Part shown: positions 17,091 through 25,599 of the stretch, piece by piece
Position numbering within the stretch: the stretch's first letter is position 1
Layout of the letters: the number at the start of each line of letters is the position of its first letter
From: Streptococcus sp. Marseille-Q5986
GTDB lineage: Bacteria; Bacillota; Bacilli; Lactobacillales; Streptococcaceae
Length of the DNA: 64,000 nt
Direction of reading: 5' to 3'
Assembly: GCF_946902915.1 (NCBI RefSeq)
Contig: NZ_CAMPPY010000001.1
Coordinates: forward strand, 310,001 to 374,000
Notes under the pieces: generated by a model
The model's database searches: none
What the model was told of the DNA's origin: nothing
What the model saw: only the letters and a program-made list of their open reading frames with translations
Translations under genes and position numbers: made by a program

Positions 17091-18887
17091 ATGGAACAAA
17101 GACACCGTTCAGAGTTTCCAGAAAAGGAACTTTGGGACTTAACAGCCCTATACCAAGACCGTGAGGATTTCTTGCGTGCAATCGAGAAAGCTCGCGACGA
17201 CATCAACAAATTTAACCGTGACTACAAGGGTAATCTTCATACTTTTGAGGATTTCGAGAAGGCCTTTGCGGAATTGGAGCAAATCTACATTCAGATGAGT
17301 CATATCGGCAATTACGCCTTTATGCCTCAGACGACAGACTATAGCAATGAAGATTTTGCTAATATTGCCCAAGCTGGGATGGAATTTGAAACAGATGCCA
17401 GCGTAGCCTTGACCTTCTTTGACGACGCCTTGGTGGATGCAGATGAGGAAGTCTTGGACCGTTTGGGTGAATTGCCTCACTTGACGGCAGCCATTCGTCA
17501 GGTCAAAATCAAAAAAGCCCACTATCTAGGGGCAGATGTGGAAAAGGCTTTGACAAATCTGGGTGAAGTTTTCTACAGTCCACAGGACATTTATACTAAG
17601 ATGCGAGCTGGGGACTTTGAAATGGCTGACTTTGAAGCCCATGGCAAGACCTACAAAAACAGCTTTGTCACCTATGAGAATTTCTACCAAAACCACGAGG
17701 ATGCTGAGGTTCGTGAGAAATCTTTCCGCTCCTTCTCAGAGGGACTTCGTAAGCACCAAAATACAGCTGCAGCAGCCTACTTAGCCCAAGTCAAGTCTGA
17801 AAAACTATTGGCAGATATGAAGGGCTACGACTCAGTCTTTGATTATCTTCTAGCTGAGCAAGAAGTGGACCGTGCTATGTTTGACCGCCAGATTGACCTG
17901 ATTATGAAGGATTTTGCGCCAGTTGCTCAGAGATACCTCAAGCATGTTGCCAAGGTGAATGGTCTTGAAAAGATGACCTTTGCAGACTGGAAATTGGACT
18001 TGGACAGCACCCTGAATCCTGAAGTGACTATTGACGATGCCTATGATTTGGTCATGAAGTCGGTAGAACCTTTGGGACAAGAATATTGTCAGGAAGTTGC
18101 TCGCTATCAAGAAGAACGCTGGGTGGACTTCGCTGCCAATAGCGGCAAAGATTCTGGTGGATATGCGGCGAATCCATATCGCGTGCACCCTTATGTCCTC
18201 ATGAGCTGGACGGGCCGTTTGAGCGACGTCTATACCTTGATTCATGAAATCGGGCATTCTGGTCAATTCATCTTTTCTGACAATCACCAAAGTTACTTCA
18301 ATGCCCACATGTCAACCTATTATGTTGAAGCGCCGTCAACCTTCAATGAATTGCTTCTCAGTGACTACTTGGAGCACCAGTCTAATGACCCACGTCAAAA
18401 ACGCTTTGCCCTTGCCCACCGCTTGACAGACACCTACTTCCATAATTTCATCACCCACCTCTTGGAAGCCGCCTTCCAGCGTAAGGTTTATACATTGATT
18501 GAAGAAGGGGAAACCTTTGGAGCAAGCAAGCTCAACAGCATTATGAAGGAAGTTTTGACAGATTTCTGGGGAGATGCTATTGAAATTGACGACGATGCAG
18601 CACTCACTTGGATGCGACAAGCTCACTACTACATGGGCTTGTATAGCTACACCTACTCAGCTGGACTAGTCATTTCGACTGCAGGTTATCTTCATCTAAA
18701 ACATTCAGAAACTGGAGCTGAAGACTGGCTCAATCTTCTCAAATCAGGTGGTAGCAAGACACCGTTTGAATCAGCCATGATTATCGGAGCGGATATCTCA
18801 AAAGACAAACCACTCCGTGATACCATTCAGTTCTTGTCAGACACAGTTGACCAGATTATCGCCTACAGTGCCCAGTTGGGAGAGTAG
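17091..18887 (+). CDS. pepF: Oligoendopeptidase F (M3B)
   Basis: This 598-residue cytoplasmic zinc oligopeptidase degrades short peptides, such as those imported by Opp transporters or released signal peptides. The HEIGHSGQF motif near residue 385 supplies two zinc ligands and the catalytic Glu; the downstream EAPSTFNE supplies the third ligand Glu. The SGGYAANPYR...YVLMSWTGRLSDVYTL block just before the active site is typical of the family. It starts 10 bases after rsmE with GAGGAAG as ribosome binding site. Length is normal (about 600). Confidence 0.95.
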   Translation: MEQRHRSEFPEKELWDLTALYQDREDFLRAIEKARDDINKFNRDYKGNLHTFEDFEKAFAELEQIYIQMSHIGNYAFMPQTTDYSNEDFANIAQAGMEFETDASVALTFFDDALVDADEEVLDRLGELPHLTAAIRQVKIKKAHYLGADVEKALTNLGEVFYSPQDIYTKMRAGDFEMADFEAHGKTYKNSFVTYENFYQNHEDAEVREKSFRSFSEGLRKHQNTAAAAYLAQVKSEKLLADMKGYDSVFDYLLAEQEVDRAMFDRQIDLIMKDFAPVAQRYLKHVAKVNGLEKMTFADWKLDLDSTLNPEVTIDDAYDLVMKSVEPLGQEYCQEVARYQEERWVDFAANSGKDSGGYAANPYRVHPYVLMSWTGRLSDVYTLIHEIGHSGQFIFSDNHQSYFNAHMSTYYVEAPSTFNELLLSDYLEHQSNDPRQKRFALAHRLTDTYFHNFITHLLEAAFQRKVYTLIEEGETFGASKLNSIMKEVLTDFWGDAIEIDDDAALTWMRQAHYYMGLYSYTYSAGLVISTAGYLHLKHSETGAEDWLNLLKSGGSKTPFESAMIIGADISKDKPLRDTIQFLSDTVDQIIAYSAQLGE

Positions 18888-18946
18888 GGGAATAGAGAGG
18901 TTGTTCTAGAATTGGTATGGACAGTTATTTACTTAGAAGTCGATGT

Positions 18947-19624
18947 TTAAATCCCCCATTCCTTTTCGAGGAATTCTTTGCCCTGCTCTGTAATTGTGAG
19001 TGAACGTGGCGTTTGTGCAGGGATGACCAATTGTTTTTGGCTGAAAAATTCTAAGAGAGCATTGCCGAGAGCTCCGCCGACATGATTCTTACGTTCGCTC
19101 CAATCCAAACATTTAGGGCAAAATTTCCGTTTTTTCTTTTTCAATTCATCCGTATCAATGTGTAATTCTCTTCGGAAATAAGACTTCCCAGCGTCAGTGA
19201 GTTGGAAGTCTTTTTCTGATTCGCTGAGGAGATTTTCTTGCAAGAGATAATTGGTAATGGAAATGCCAAGCTCACCAGCAATATGGTCATAGCAGGTGCG
19301 AGCGACCTTTAATTCCTTTTTGTGAATGTGTTGCTTATAACTTTTGACATCACGCTGAGGAGAGTAGAAGCTGAGAAATTCCAGCATTTCTGCAATAGCA
19401 GCACTTTTTAAAGAATAATAATGAAAACGTCCATAGGTTTGTAGAGTGGTTACCTGCGCTTCGGTAAGCAATTTGAGGTGATAGCTGACAGTATGTTGCT
19501 TGATTTTGGTAAAGCTGGCAATTTCGTTAACCGTGTGAGCTTTTCCATCCATCAGAATGTCTAAAATGTGCATCCGAGAAGGGTCTGACAAGAGTTTTGT
19601 GATGACGAAAATATCTGGTTCCAT
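18947..19624 (-). CDS. ArsR-family winged-helix regulator
   Basis: This 225-residue protein has an ArsR-type N-terminal winged helix (LLSDPSRMHILDILMDG...TVNEIASFTKIKQHTVSYHLKLL) and a C-terminal extension with a Cys-x-x-Cys pair (FCPKCLDWSERKNHVGGALGNALLEFF), a form found in non-metal ArsR-like regulators. The divergent gene set starting at 19771 encodes a short peptide, a MccB-like enzyme and an ABC exporter, so this is its likely regulator; the 146-bp spacer would hold the operators. The signal could be the product itself or a metabolite; no metal-binding motif of classic ArsR sensors is seen. The 3' end faces pepF. Confidence 0.78.
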   Translation of the reverse strand: MEPDIFVITKLLSDPSRMHILDILMDGKAHTVNEIASFTKIKQHTVSYHLKLLTEAQVTTLQTYGRFHYYSLKSAAIAEMLEFLSFYSPQRDVKSYKQHIHKKELKVARTCYDHIAGELGISITNYLLQENLLSESEKDFQLTDAGKSYFRRELHIDTDELKKKKRKFCPKCLDWSERKNHVGGALGNALLEFFSQKQLVIPAQTPRSLTITEQGKEFLEKEWGI

Positions 19625-19770
19625 AAAAATTTTCTCCGAATTTCATATATCGATGATTTTCTATCTTTTATTATACTATAATTAAAGCACAAGATAAATA
19701 AATCTTTAAAATGTTTTACTAGAGAATATTTTAAATTTTATTGTCTGAGTTTAAATGGAGGTAAATTCTA
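19625..19770. promoter_or_regulatory. Divergent promoter region of the MccB-like cluster
   Basis: AT-rich 146-bp spacer between the ArsR-type gene and the peptide gene. Minus-strand TATAAT (RC of ATTATA at about 19671-19676) is a likely -10 for the regulator. Near the regulator start, ATATATCGATGAT has partial dyad symmetry. The plus-strand promoter is not obvious. Confidence 0.45.
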
Positions 19771-19821
19771 ATGAAAATTACAAAAGTAATTGCAGCAGCA
19801 TCCACAGTTGAAGGACGTTAA
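19771..19821 (+). CDS. Candidate precursor peptide, 16 residues, of the MccB-like cluster
   Basis: The ORF encodes MKITKVIAAASTVEGR and stop. ATG is preceded by a consensus GGAGG at 10 bases. It is the first gene on the plus strand, followed by a hairpin and then the MccB-like gene. In microcin C systems the first gene is likewise a very short peptide (7 residues in E. coli, longer in others), followed by a terminator hairpin and mccB. The known substrates end in Asn, which is rearranged during AMP attachment; this one ends in Arg, so the chemistry, if any, would differ. The assignment rests on position and ribosome binding site; no homology search was done. Confidence 0.6.
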   Translation: MKITKVIAAASTVEGR

Positions 19822-19850
19822 TCTTAAGATTACATTCTCAACATTTTTTC

Positions 19851-19885
19851 AAAAGTGAATGGATCTTTTCCATTCCTTTTGTCTA
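19851..19885 (+). terminator. Attenuator-like hairpin between peptide and enzyme genes
   Basis: GAATGGA / TCCATTC with a 5-base loop, extendable by AAAAG / TTTTT-like pairing, then CTTTTGTCTATTTT. A partial terminator here would yield more peptide than enzyme mRNA, as in mcc operons. Confidence 0.6.
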
Positions 19886-19903
19886 TTTTAGGAGGAAATA
19901 GAA

Positions 19904-21016
19904 TTGAATTTACCTAAAATTAAAGATATTCATAGTGTCCTATTTTTAAAGGATAAAATCAGATTAGGTATAGGTAAAGATTATGGTATTGAGATTGAGA
20001 ATCTGGATGAGAAGTATACTCAGCTCATTAAGCTCCTCAATGGAAAACATACAATCAATGAAATTTGTAGCTTAGTTGATAACTTGTCCCCTAATGAGGT
20101 AGAAGAAAGTATTTCTTTACTAGATACACTAGGGTATTTGGAGGATAATTTTGTTACTACAACTGAATTAACTTCAGAAGAATTGGATAGATATTCCGTA
20201 AATCTTAACTTTTTTAATACTTTAGATACATTATCTTTAACAAAATATGATTATCAGTTAAAATTAAAAAAGACGCGTATTTTGCTCTTAGGTATTGGTG
20301 GTATAGGAAGTAATATCTGTCTAGCATTGGCTGAATTAGGTATAGGGCATATTACAGCAGTTGATTTTGATACGGTCGAAGCTAGTAATCTCAATAGACA
20401 AATTTTGTATTCGACATCTGATATTGGAAAAAGAAAAGTAGAGGCTGCAAAAGAGTCGCTTAGAAAGTTTAATCCTTTAATTGAATTTGAGGTACTTGAT
20501 AAAGAGATAGGTTCAAAAGAGGATGTTGATGAGTTAATAAAAACTTCAAAATGTGATATCGTAGTAAATGTTGCAGATTATCCAACAGGCTATATTGATT
20601 TTTGGGTCAATGAAGCTTGTGTTCAATACAATAAATTATGCCTGTCTGCTGTGGTTGGTAAGAAAAATGGGAAAGTATATTCAATTATTCCGTATAAAGC
20701 AGCGTGCTATTACTGTCAGTTTTTAGAGGATTTGGAAAAAATTCCTGAGTATGCTGAGGAGTTGGAGACCGTTCGTACAATGACAAATTCATTGGAACTA
20801 GAGATGTTCAGAACTCCGAATGGTGCTTTAGGCCCTGCTTGTCTATTTCAAGGGTATTTTATTTCGTTTGAAATTTTAAGATATATTTTTTGGGGATACG
20901 AAGCATTGCTAACATTTAATAAAAGATTCTCAATTGACTTTATAACATTCGAACAACATTTTGATGAATTAACAAAGTATCCAACATGCTCTATTTGTGG
21001 GGGAAAGAAAGAGTGA
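19904..21016 (+). CDS. MccB-like E1/ThiF-fold adenylating enzyme
   Basis: This 370-residue protein probably activates a peptide C-terminus with ATP. Residues 1-85 form a small helical/winged domain like the peptide-recognition (PqqD/RRE-like) part of MccB. The E1 domain has GIGGIGS at 130-136, DFDTVEASNLNRQ with catalytic-type Asp and Arg165, a Lys-rich helix after it, and NVADYP with Asp215, aligned with the MccB adenylation Asp. Two CxxC pairs (C258/C261 and C362/C365) form the structural zinc site. The start is TTG at 19904 with GGAGG 8 bases upstream. The stop overlaps the ATPase GTG. Alternatives such as a MoeB/ThiF sulfur-transfer enzyme fit less well, given the peptide gene and exporter. 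Confidence 0.82.
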   Translation: MNLPKIKDIHSVLFLKDKIRLGIGKDYGIEIENLDEKYTQLIKLLNGKHTINEICSLVDNLSPNEVEESISLLDTLGYLEDNFVTTTELTSEELDRYSVNLNFFNTLDTLSLTKYDYQLKLKKTRILLLGIGGIGSNICLALAELGIGHITAVDFDTVEASNLNRQILYSTSDIGKRKVEAAKESLRKFNPLIEFEVLDKEIGSKEDVDELIKTSKCDIVVNVADYPTGYIDFWVNEACVQYNKLCLSAVVGKKNGKVYSIIPYKAACYYCQFLEDLEKIPEYAEELETVRTMTNSLELEMFRTPNGALGPACLFQGYFISFEILRYIFWGYEALLTFNKRFSIDFITFEQHFDELTKYPTCSICGGKKE

Positions 21017-21756
21017 AGAAGTTAAGTGTTAAAAATCTAAAAAAGCAATATGGTTCTTATGAAGCTGTCAAGGGAATTAGCTTTGAATTGGGAGAAGGAG
21101 AGTGTTTGGGTATCTTGGGAATCAACGGTGCCGGCAAAACATCCACTTTAAAGATGATTTACTCACTGACCTCAATTTCCTCAGGAGAGATTGATATCTT
21201 GGGGCAAAATATTGAAACCAATCGTCGTAAGAGTAAATCTTGTCTGGGTATTGTAGGGCAGGAGGATATGCTGGACATGACCTTGAATGTTTATGATAAT
21301 CTTTTTGCTCACGGTCTATGCTATGGTATCTCATCTGTCGAACTTAGGAAGAGAATCGATTCTCTCTTGGATTTTGTTCAACTGAGCAAACATGCGCAAA
21401 AGATGGTGAATCAGCTGTCGGGTGGGATGCGACGACGTCTTGTCTTGGCAAGAGCCCTCATCAATCGGCCTGATATTATCATTTTAGATGAACCGACAGT
21501 TGGTTTAGACATTCAATCCCGCAATATTATTTGGGATAAACTTTTGGAGTTGAAGGAATTAGGTGTTTCCATCATTATTACTTCCCACTATATGAATGAG
21601 ATTGAATATTTGACAGATAGGGTGCTGATGCTCCACCAAGGGATTATCAAAGAAGAAGGAACTGTAGAAGACTTGCTCATCAAGTATGATGCTGATAACC
21701 TTGAGACGCTTTTTTTGGGGTTGACTGGGACAGAGAAGGAGGGCTTGCATGTTTAA
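21013..21756 (+). CDS. ABC-2 exporter ATPase subunit
   Basis: This 247-residue ATPase has Walker A GINGAGKTS, signature LSGGMRRRL, Walker B IIILDEPTVGLD and switch His in IIITSHYMNEIEYL. It resembles DrrA/NodI-type exporters, which confer antibiotic self-resistance or export small products. Start: GTG at 21013 overlaps the MccB-like stop codon (GTGA) and has a GGGGG-AAAG ribosome binding region; the ATG at 20986 lies inside the preceding gene without a good site. The partner permease overlaps its 3' end by 8 bases. Within this cluster it probably exports the modified peptide and protects the producer. Confidence 0.88.
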   Translation: MKKLSVKNLKKQYGSYEAVKGISFELGEGECLGILGINGAGKTSTLKMIYSLTSISSGEIDILGQNIETNRRKSKSCLGIVGQEDMLDMTLNVYDNLFAHGLCYGISSVELRKRIDSLLDFVQLSKHAQKMVNQLSGGMRRRLVLARALINRPDIIILDEPTVGLDIQSRNIIWDKLLELKELGVSIIITSHYMNEIEYLTDRVLMLHQGIIKEEGTVEDLLIKYDADNLETLFLGLTGTEKEGLHV

Positions 21757-22513
21757 GTTATCATTTCAGACCATCGGACACGTTGTGGTACGTAACTACA
21801 TGAGTTTTAGAAACTTATTTAAAATTTCAATTGTCCCCAACCTTATCGACCCCCTCTTTTATCTTTTAGCAATGGGATTTGGAGTTGGTGCCTATTTGAC
21901 GCATGTTAACGGTATGCTCTACCGTGATTTTGTCATTACAGGTTTAATTGCTGCGACTTCCATGTCTGCGGCCACCGCAGAAACAACGGTCAATGCCTTT
22001 ATCCAGTATAAGATTGAAAAGACTTATGATGCTATGTTGATGACGCCAATCAATACGAGTGATATTGTGGTGGGTCAGGCTATCTGGGCAGGTATTCGTG
22101 CAGTGATTTTCGGTGGGATTTTTTGGCTGATTTCCATGCTTATCACAGCGCATTTTCATGCCTTGATGTTATTGATTCCTCTGATTTTATTTATAGTGGG
22201 TTATTTGTTTGGTGTTTTAGGGCTAATCTTTACCTACTTGGCGCCGTCTAGGGAATTTCTGAATTACTACAATGTTTTGGTAATTCGTCCTCTTTATATG
22301 TTTTCAGATACCTTCTTTCCTATTACTTCCTTGCCCCCAATACTTGGTGATTTGACTTGGTTTTCTCCCTTGTATCACGCTACCAGTATGATTCGGATTA
22401 TATGGGGAGGGGAGGTGACAGGTCTGTATCTTCATCTTATCTGGTTGATAGCCTTGGCGCTCTTGATAACGGTGTTTCCTATGTATATGTTACATCGTAG
22501 ATATTATAGATAG
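21749..22513 (+). CDS. ABC-2 exporter permease (NodJ/DrrB-like)
   Basis: This 254-residue integral membrane protein has six hydrophobic segments and the ABC-2 transport signature region toward the C-terminus (LVIRPLYMFSDTFFPITSLPP...FSPLYHATSMIR). It overlaps the ATPase gene by 8 bases, so the pair forms one exporter. No immunity gene of the MccE (acetyltransferase) or MccF (peptidase) type is seen, so export may be the only self-protection. The cluster ends here; a 420-bp gene-free stretch follows. Confidence 0.87.
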   Translation: MFKLSFQTIGHVVVRNYMSFRNLFKISIVPNLIDPLFYLLAMGFGVGAYLTHVNGMLYRDFVITGLIAATSMSAATAETTVNAFIQYKIEKTYDAMLMTPINTSDIVVGQAIWAGIRAVIFGGIFWLISMLITAHFHALMLLIPLILFIVGYLFGVLGLIFTYLAPSREFLNYYNVLVIRPLYMFSDTFFPITSLPPILGDLTWFSPLYHATSMIRIIWGGEVTGLYLHLIWLIALALLITVFPMYMLHRRYYR

Positions 22514-22937
22514 TCTAATTATTTGTGATGTTGTAGTCATATTCTAATTTATACTAAACGTTATTCGAATTTGGACAGGTATGGGAACTGTGCCTATCAA
22601 TATTGTAATTTATGGAAGTTGAAATAGTACGGTTCAGTTTTTAAAATATTGTTAGAAATTGTTTTAAATTCCCTAATCAATTTGTATAGTTTTTATTTCA
22701 CTTTATTATAACTAGTTTTTCGCAATTTTTGAGACAGGAATGTGATTTTTGTGATAAGGCTCTATCATTACAAGTTTATTTGTGGTAATATGGAATAAAT
22801 CATTTATATATCTTTTCAGAAATATGCTGTTTCTCTGAATATAAATGTCTTTTTCTTTTTAACTTAATTTTACAAATTGGTAAGGTCATTTAAGACTGCC
22901 TTTTTGAACAGTTGCTAGAAATGTAGAGGTATTGACC
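22514..22937. other. Gene-free AT-rich stretch with a dispersed repeat
   Basis: No supported gene. It contains the dispersed repeat at 22619-22685 and, before the next gene, AT-rich runs that likely hold a promoter. It marks the downstream border of the MccB-like cluster. Confidence 0.6.
22619..22685 (+). repeat. Dispersed repeat of about 66 bp (copy 2)
   Basis: GAAATAGTAC...TTAGAAATTG...CCCTAATCAATTTGTA matches the stretch at 7783-7848. This copy borders an accessory cluster, whereas copy 1 borders a BOX element. Confidence 0.5.
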
Positions 22938-23729
22938 ATGTATCAAGATTTACTAAGAAAAATAGCAGAAGAAAAACCAAATTATAACCAGGAGGAAATC
23001 CAGTGGTTGCTTGATCATTTGGGAGATCCTTCACCAGAAATTCGTGATGAACTTGTTTTTACCAGTTTAGCTAGAGGGATTCAGGAAGAATTATTGACGC
23101 AGGAGCAATTTCACTTTATAGCAGAGGTGCTCACATCTGATGAAGGACTATACAAAGAGATTAATAAGGTAGGTCTGCCAGTCCTTGAACGTTCTTTTAG
23201 AGCACTTATTTATACCAACCTGTTATCTGCTGATGTCAACCAGCAATCGATTTTTTATCAGGGATTAAATGCAGGAATCCGTAATGTCCTTTTAAATCAA
23301 GGTTTGTACTATATTTCAAAAGAAAAGGACACGACAGGTTTTTAAAGTCAGTATGGTTGGGTTCATGCTTTTGCACATGGAGCCGATTTACTGACAGAGG
23401 TGGTTTGTCATCCAGACTTTCCTATAAACAGAGTTCATGAAGTATTTGACATACTTGGTCAATTATTTAAAAGAATTACCATTCGTTTTACAAATGATGA
23501 AGATTGGCGTTTAGCCAGAGTGCTTTATGAACCGATTTTACAAGGGAAGTTGGAGCAAGAGCAAGTAGCTTCTTGGATAAAAACAGTTGATTTTCCGATA
23601 GAAGAAAGAGAAGATTTTTACAAATTTTCCAACTTCAGATCCTGTCTGTTGGAAGTCTATGTACAACTTGACAAGAGAAATAGTTTACAAGATGACTTGA
23701 AAGAAGCTATCCAGTCTTTTCAATACTAA
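22938..23729 (+). pseudogene. DUF2785 family gene with in-frame stop
   Basis: From ATG at 22938 (AGAGGT ribosome binding site) the frame reads MYQDLLRKIAEEK... to a TAA at 23343-23345. It continues without any shift as SQYGWVHAFAHGADLLTE...SFQY to 23729. The H-x3-H-x-A-D-L segment just behind the stop is the hallmark of DUF2785 proteins, so one nonsense codon splits a single 263-codon gene. The function of the family is unknown. Either the gene is dead in this strain or the base is a sequencing error. Confidence 0.85.
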
Positions 23730-23832
23730 GAAAAAGCGAGTCAGATTTTCAAAAAACTTTCCAGTCAATTTTCTTGAACCCCTTTCTTTCTTTTGATAGA
23801 TTAATACATAGTTTTAAAAAAGGAGGCTTATC

Positions 23833-24500
23833 ATGAAAAAATTTGTTGCTGAGTTAATCGGTACTTTTATGCTTGTGTTTATCGGAACAGGAGCCGTTGT
23901 TTTTGGAAATGGTCTTGAAGGTCTTGGCCACCTTGGGATTGCTCTTGTCTTTGGTTTGGCCATCGTAGTCGCAGCTTTCTCAGTCGGAACGGTTTCAGGT
24001 GCTCACTTGAACCCAGCGGTTTCGATCGCTATGTTTGTAAACAAACGTTTGTCATCTTCAGAACTTGTCAACTGCATCTTGGGCAAGTAGTTGGAGCTTT
24101 CATCGCTTCTGGTGCGGTCTTCTTCCTCTTGTCCAACTCAGGTATGTCAACTGCTAGTCTTGGTGAAAATGCCTTGGCAAACGGTGTAACTGTCTTTGGT
24201 GGTTTCCTATTTGAAGTGATCGCAACCTTCTTGTTTGTCCTAGTTATCATGACTGTAACATCAGCAAGCAAGGGAAACGGCGTGATTGCTGGTTTGGTAA
24301 TTGGTTTGTCATTGATGGTGATAATTCTTGTTGGATTGAACATTACTGGCCTTTCAGTTAATCCAGCCCGTAGCTTGGGGCCAGCTATCTTGGTTGGTGG
24401 CGCAGCTCTTCAACAAGTATGGATTTTCATCCTTGCCCCAATCTTTGGTGGCCTTCTTGCGGCCCTTGTTGCGAAAAACTTCCTTGGAACAGAAGAATAA
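23833..24500 (+). pseudogene. aqpZ: Aquaporin/glycerol facilitator gene with frameshift
   Basis: The 5' part encodes MKKFVAELIGTFMLVF... with the first NPA motif (SGAHLNPAVS). Near 24078-24088 the frame shifts by loss of one base: the normal ILGQVVGAF continuation is found in the frame that carries on to 24500, with the second half-repeat VNPARSLGPA and a C-terminal membrane segment. The upstream frame ends ILGK and stop at 24090. Intact, it would be a six-helix channel for water or small polyols of about 222 residues. A missing C in the GGGC(C)AAG context explains the shift. Confidence 0.88.
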
Positions 24501-24509
24501 TGGAAACTC

Positions 24510-24548
24510 AAAAAGCCTTGCTCCTCATCTTGAGGAATAGGGCTTTTT
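24510..24548 (+). terminator. Terminator after the aquaporin gene
   Basis: AAAAAGCC / GGCTTTTT outer stem with an inner CTCCTCA-type hairpin (CTCCTCATCTTGAGGAA), followed by T residues. Confidence 0.82.
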
Positions 24549-24558
24549 CGTATCTATT

Positions 24559-24755
24559 TATACTCAATGAAAATCAAAGAGCAAACTAGGAAGCTAGCCG
24601 CAGGCTGCTCAAAGTACTGTTTTGAGGTTGTAGATAGAACTGACGAAGTCAGCTCAAAACACTGTTTTGAGGTTGTAGATGAAACTGACGAAGTCAGTAA
24701 CATACATACGGCAAGACGACATTGACGTGGTTTGAAGAGATTTTCGAAGAGTATT
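24559..24755 (+). repeat. BOX element, boxA-boxB-boxC
   Basis: TATACTCAATGAAAATC start, one 45-bp boxB module, boxC ending TTTTCGAAGAGTATT. Its right end touches the stop codon of queF on the other strand, so the insertion defines or lies exactly at the queF 3' end. Confidence 0.95.
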
Positions 24756-25245
24756 AGAGGTTGTCAATTTTCTCTGGGTAGAGATCGTGTTGGAAGAGGC
24801 GTTGTTCTGCCAAGCCTTCATACCTAGTTCCTGGCTTACCGTAGTTGTAGTAGGGGGCTATTGAAATGCCACCGCGAGGTGTAAATTTTCCCCAGACCTC
24901 TAAATAGCGAGGGTCTAGCAAGTTGATCAAGTCTTTACCGATAGTGTTGATACAGTTTTCGTGAAAATCCCCATGATTTCGGTAGCTAAAAAGGTAGAGT
25001 TTGAGGGATTTTGACTCGACACAGAGCTTGTCAGGAATGTAGGAAATATAAATGGTCGCAAAGTTTGGCTGAGCAGTGATTGGGCAAAGGGAAGTAAATT
25101 CAGGGCAGTTGAATTTGATGAAATAGTCATTTTCCCCATGACGATTGTCAAAGAATTCGAGGACTTCTGGTTGATAGTCGAAAATGTAGTTGGTTTCTTT
25201 GTTGCTTAGTAGGCTTATGTTTTTCATTTCTTCTTATTGTGACAT
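24754..25245 (-). CDS. queF: preQ0 reductase (queF) with nonsense codon 4
   Basis: QueF reduces 7-cyano-7-deazaguanine to preQ1 with NADPH in queuosine synthesis. The annotated span begins at the original ATG (25243-25245, GGAAA ribosome binding site), but codon 4 is TAA (25234-25236), where CAA is expected. Translation could restart at codon 7 (ATG ending at 25227), giving 157 residues with all key motifs: [19 protein letters not shown] with the thioimide-forming Cys, and [12 protein letters not shown]. The internal start has only a weak AAGAAGAA site. The stop codon TAA overlaps a BOX element. It is probably poorly expressed, and upstream queC, queD and queE are lost. Confidence 0.8.
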
Positions 25246-25263
25246 GATTTTTCCTTTCTAATC

Positions 25264-25528
25264 TTAAACACCACGTTGGTTGTCGTAGAGGAGGGTATGC
25301 AGTTGAGGAAGGACGCGGACTTTGCCCCAGCAGAGACATATCTAAGATGTGATGACGAATGCCTTGTTCCTTAGCGATTTCTTCAGCAACTTGAATTTCG
25401 AGATGATGGCGTTGGCCGTAGGCAAAGGTGACAGCTTCGACTGTTTCATAGTGTTCTTTAGCCCAAAAGAGGCAGGTTGTGGAATCTTGACCGCCACTAA
25501 AGACGACCAAAGCTGATTGCCGTTTCAT
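25264..25528 (-). pseudogene. queC: queC 5' fragment fused to queE 3' tail (queCDE deletion scar)
   Basis: From ATG at 25528 the frame encodes the N-terminus of QueC ([21 protein letters not shown], the ATP-pyrophosphatase SGGxDS motif) up to about residue 69 (DMSLLGQ, near 25322). The sequence then switches to another frame reading [16 protein letters not shown] and stop at 25264, which I read as the end of QueE, normally located just before queF. Thus most of queC, all of queD and most of queE are missing in one deletion. QueC makes preQ0, QueD and QueE make its precursors, so queuosine synthesis from GTP cannot work here. Confidence 0.78.
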
Positions 25529-25570
25529 AGTACTCCTTCCAAAATGGGAAATGTTCAGAGCACGCAAAAA

Positions 25571-25586
25571 GCTCCCTTGAGGGAGC
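25571..25586 (-). terminator. Terminator/attenuator in the queC leader
   Basis: AGCTCCC-TCAA-GGGAGCT followed by TTTTTG on the minus strand, about 45 bases before the queC start. It is the probable expression platform of the riboswitch just upstream. Confidence 0.75.
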
Positions 25587-25599
25587 TAAAAAATACCAA

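Noticed and set aside
25148..25567. 139-codon frame covering the queC fragment
   Set aside because: Only residues from the internal Met (25528) to about codon 69 are QueC; the rest reads queE/queF DNA in the wrong frame.
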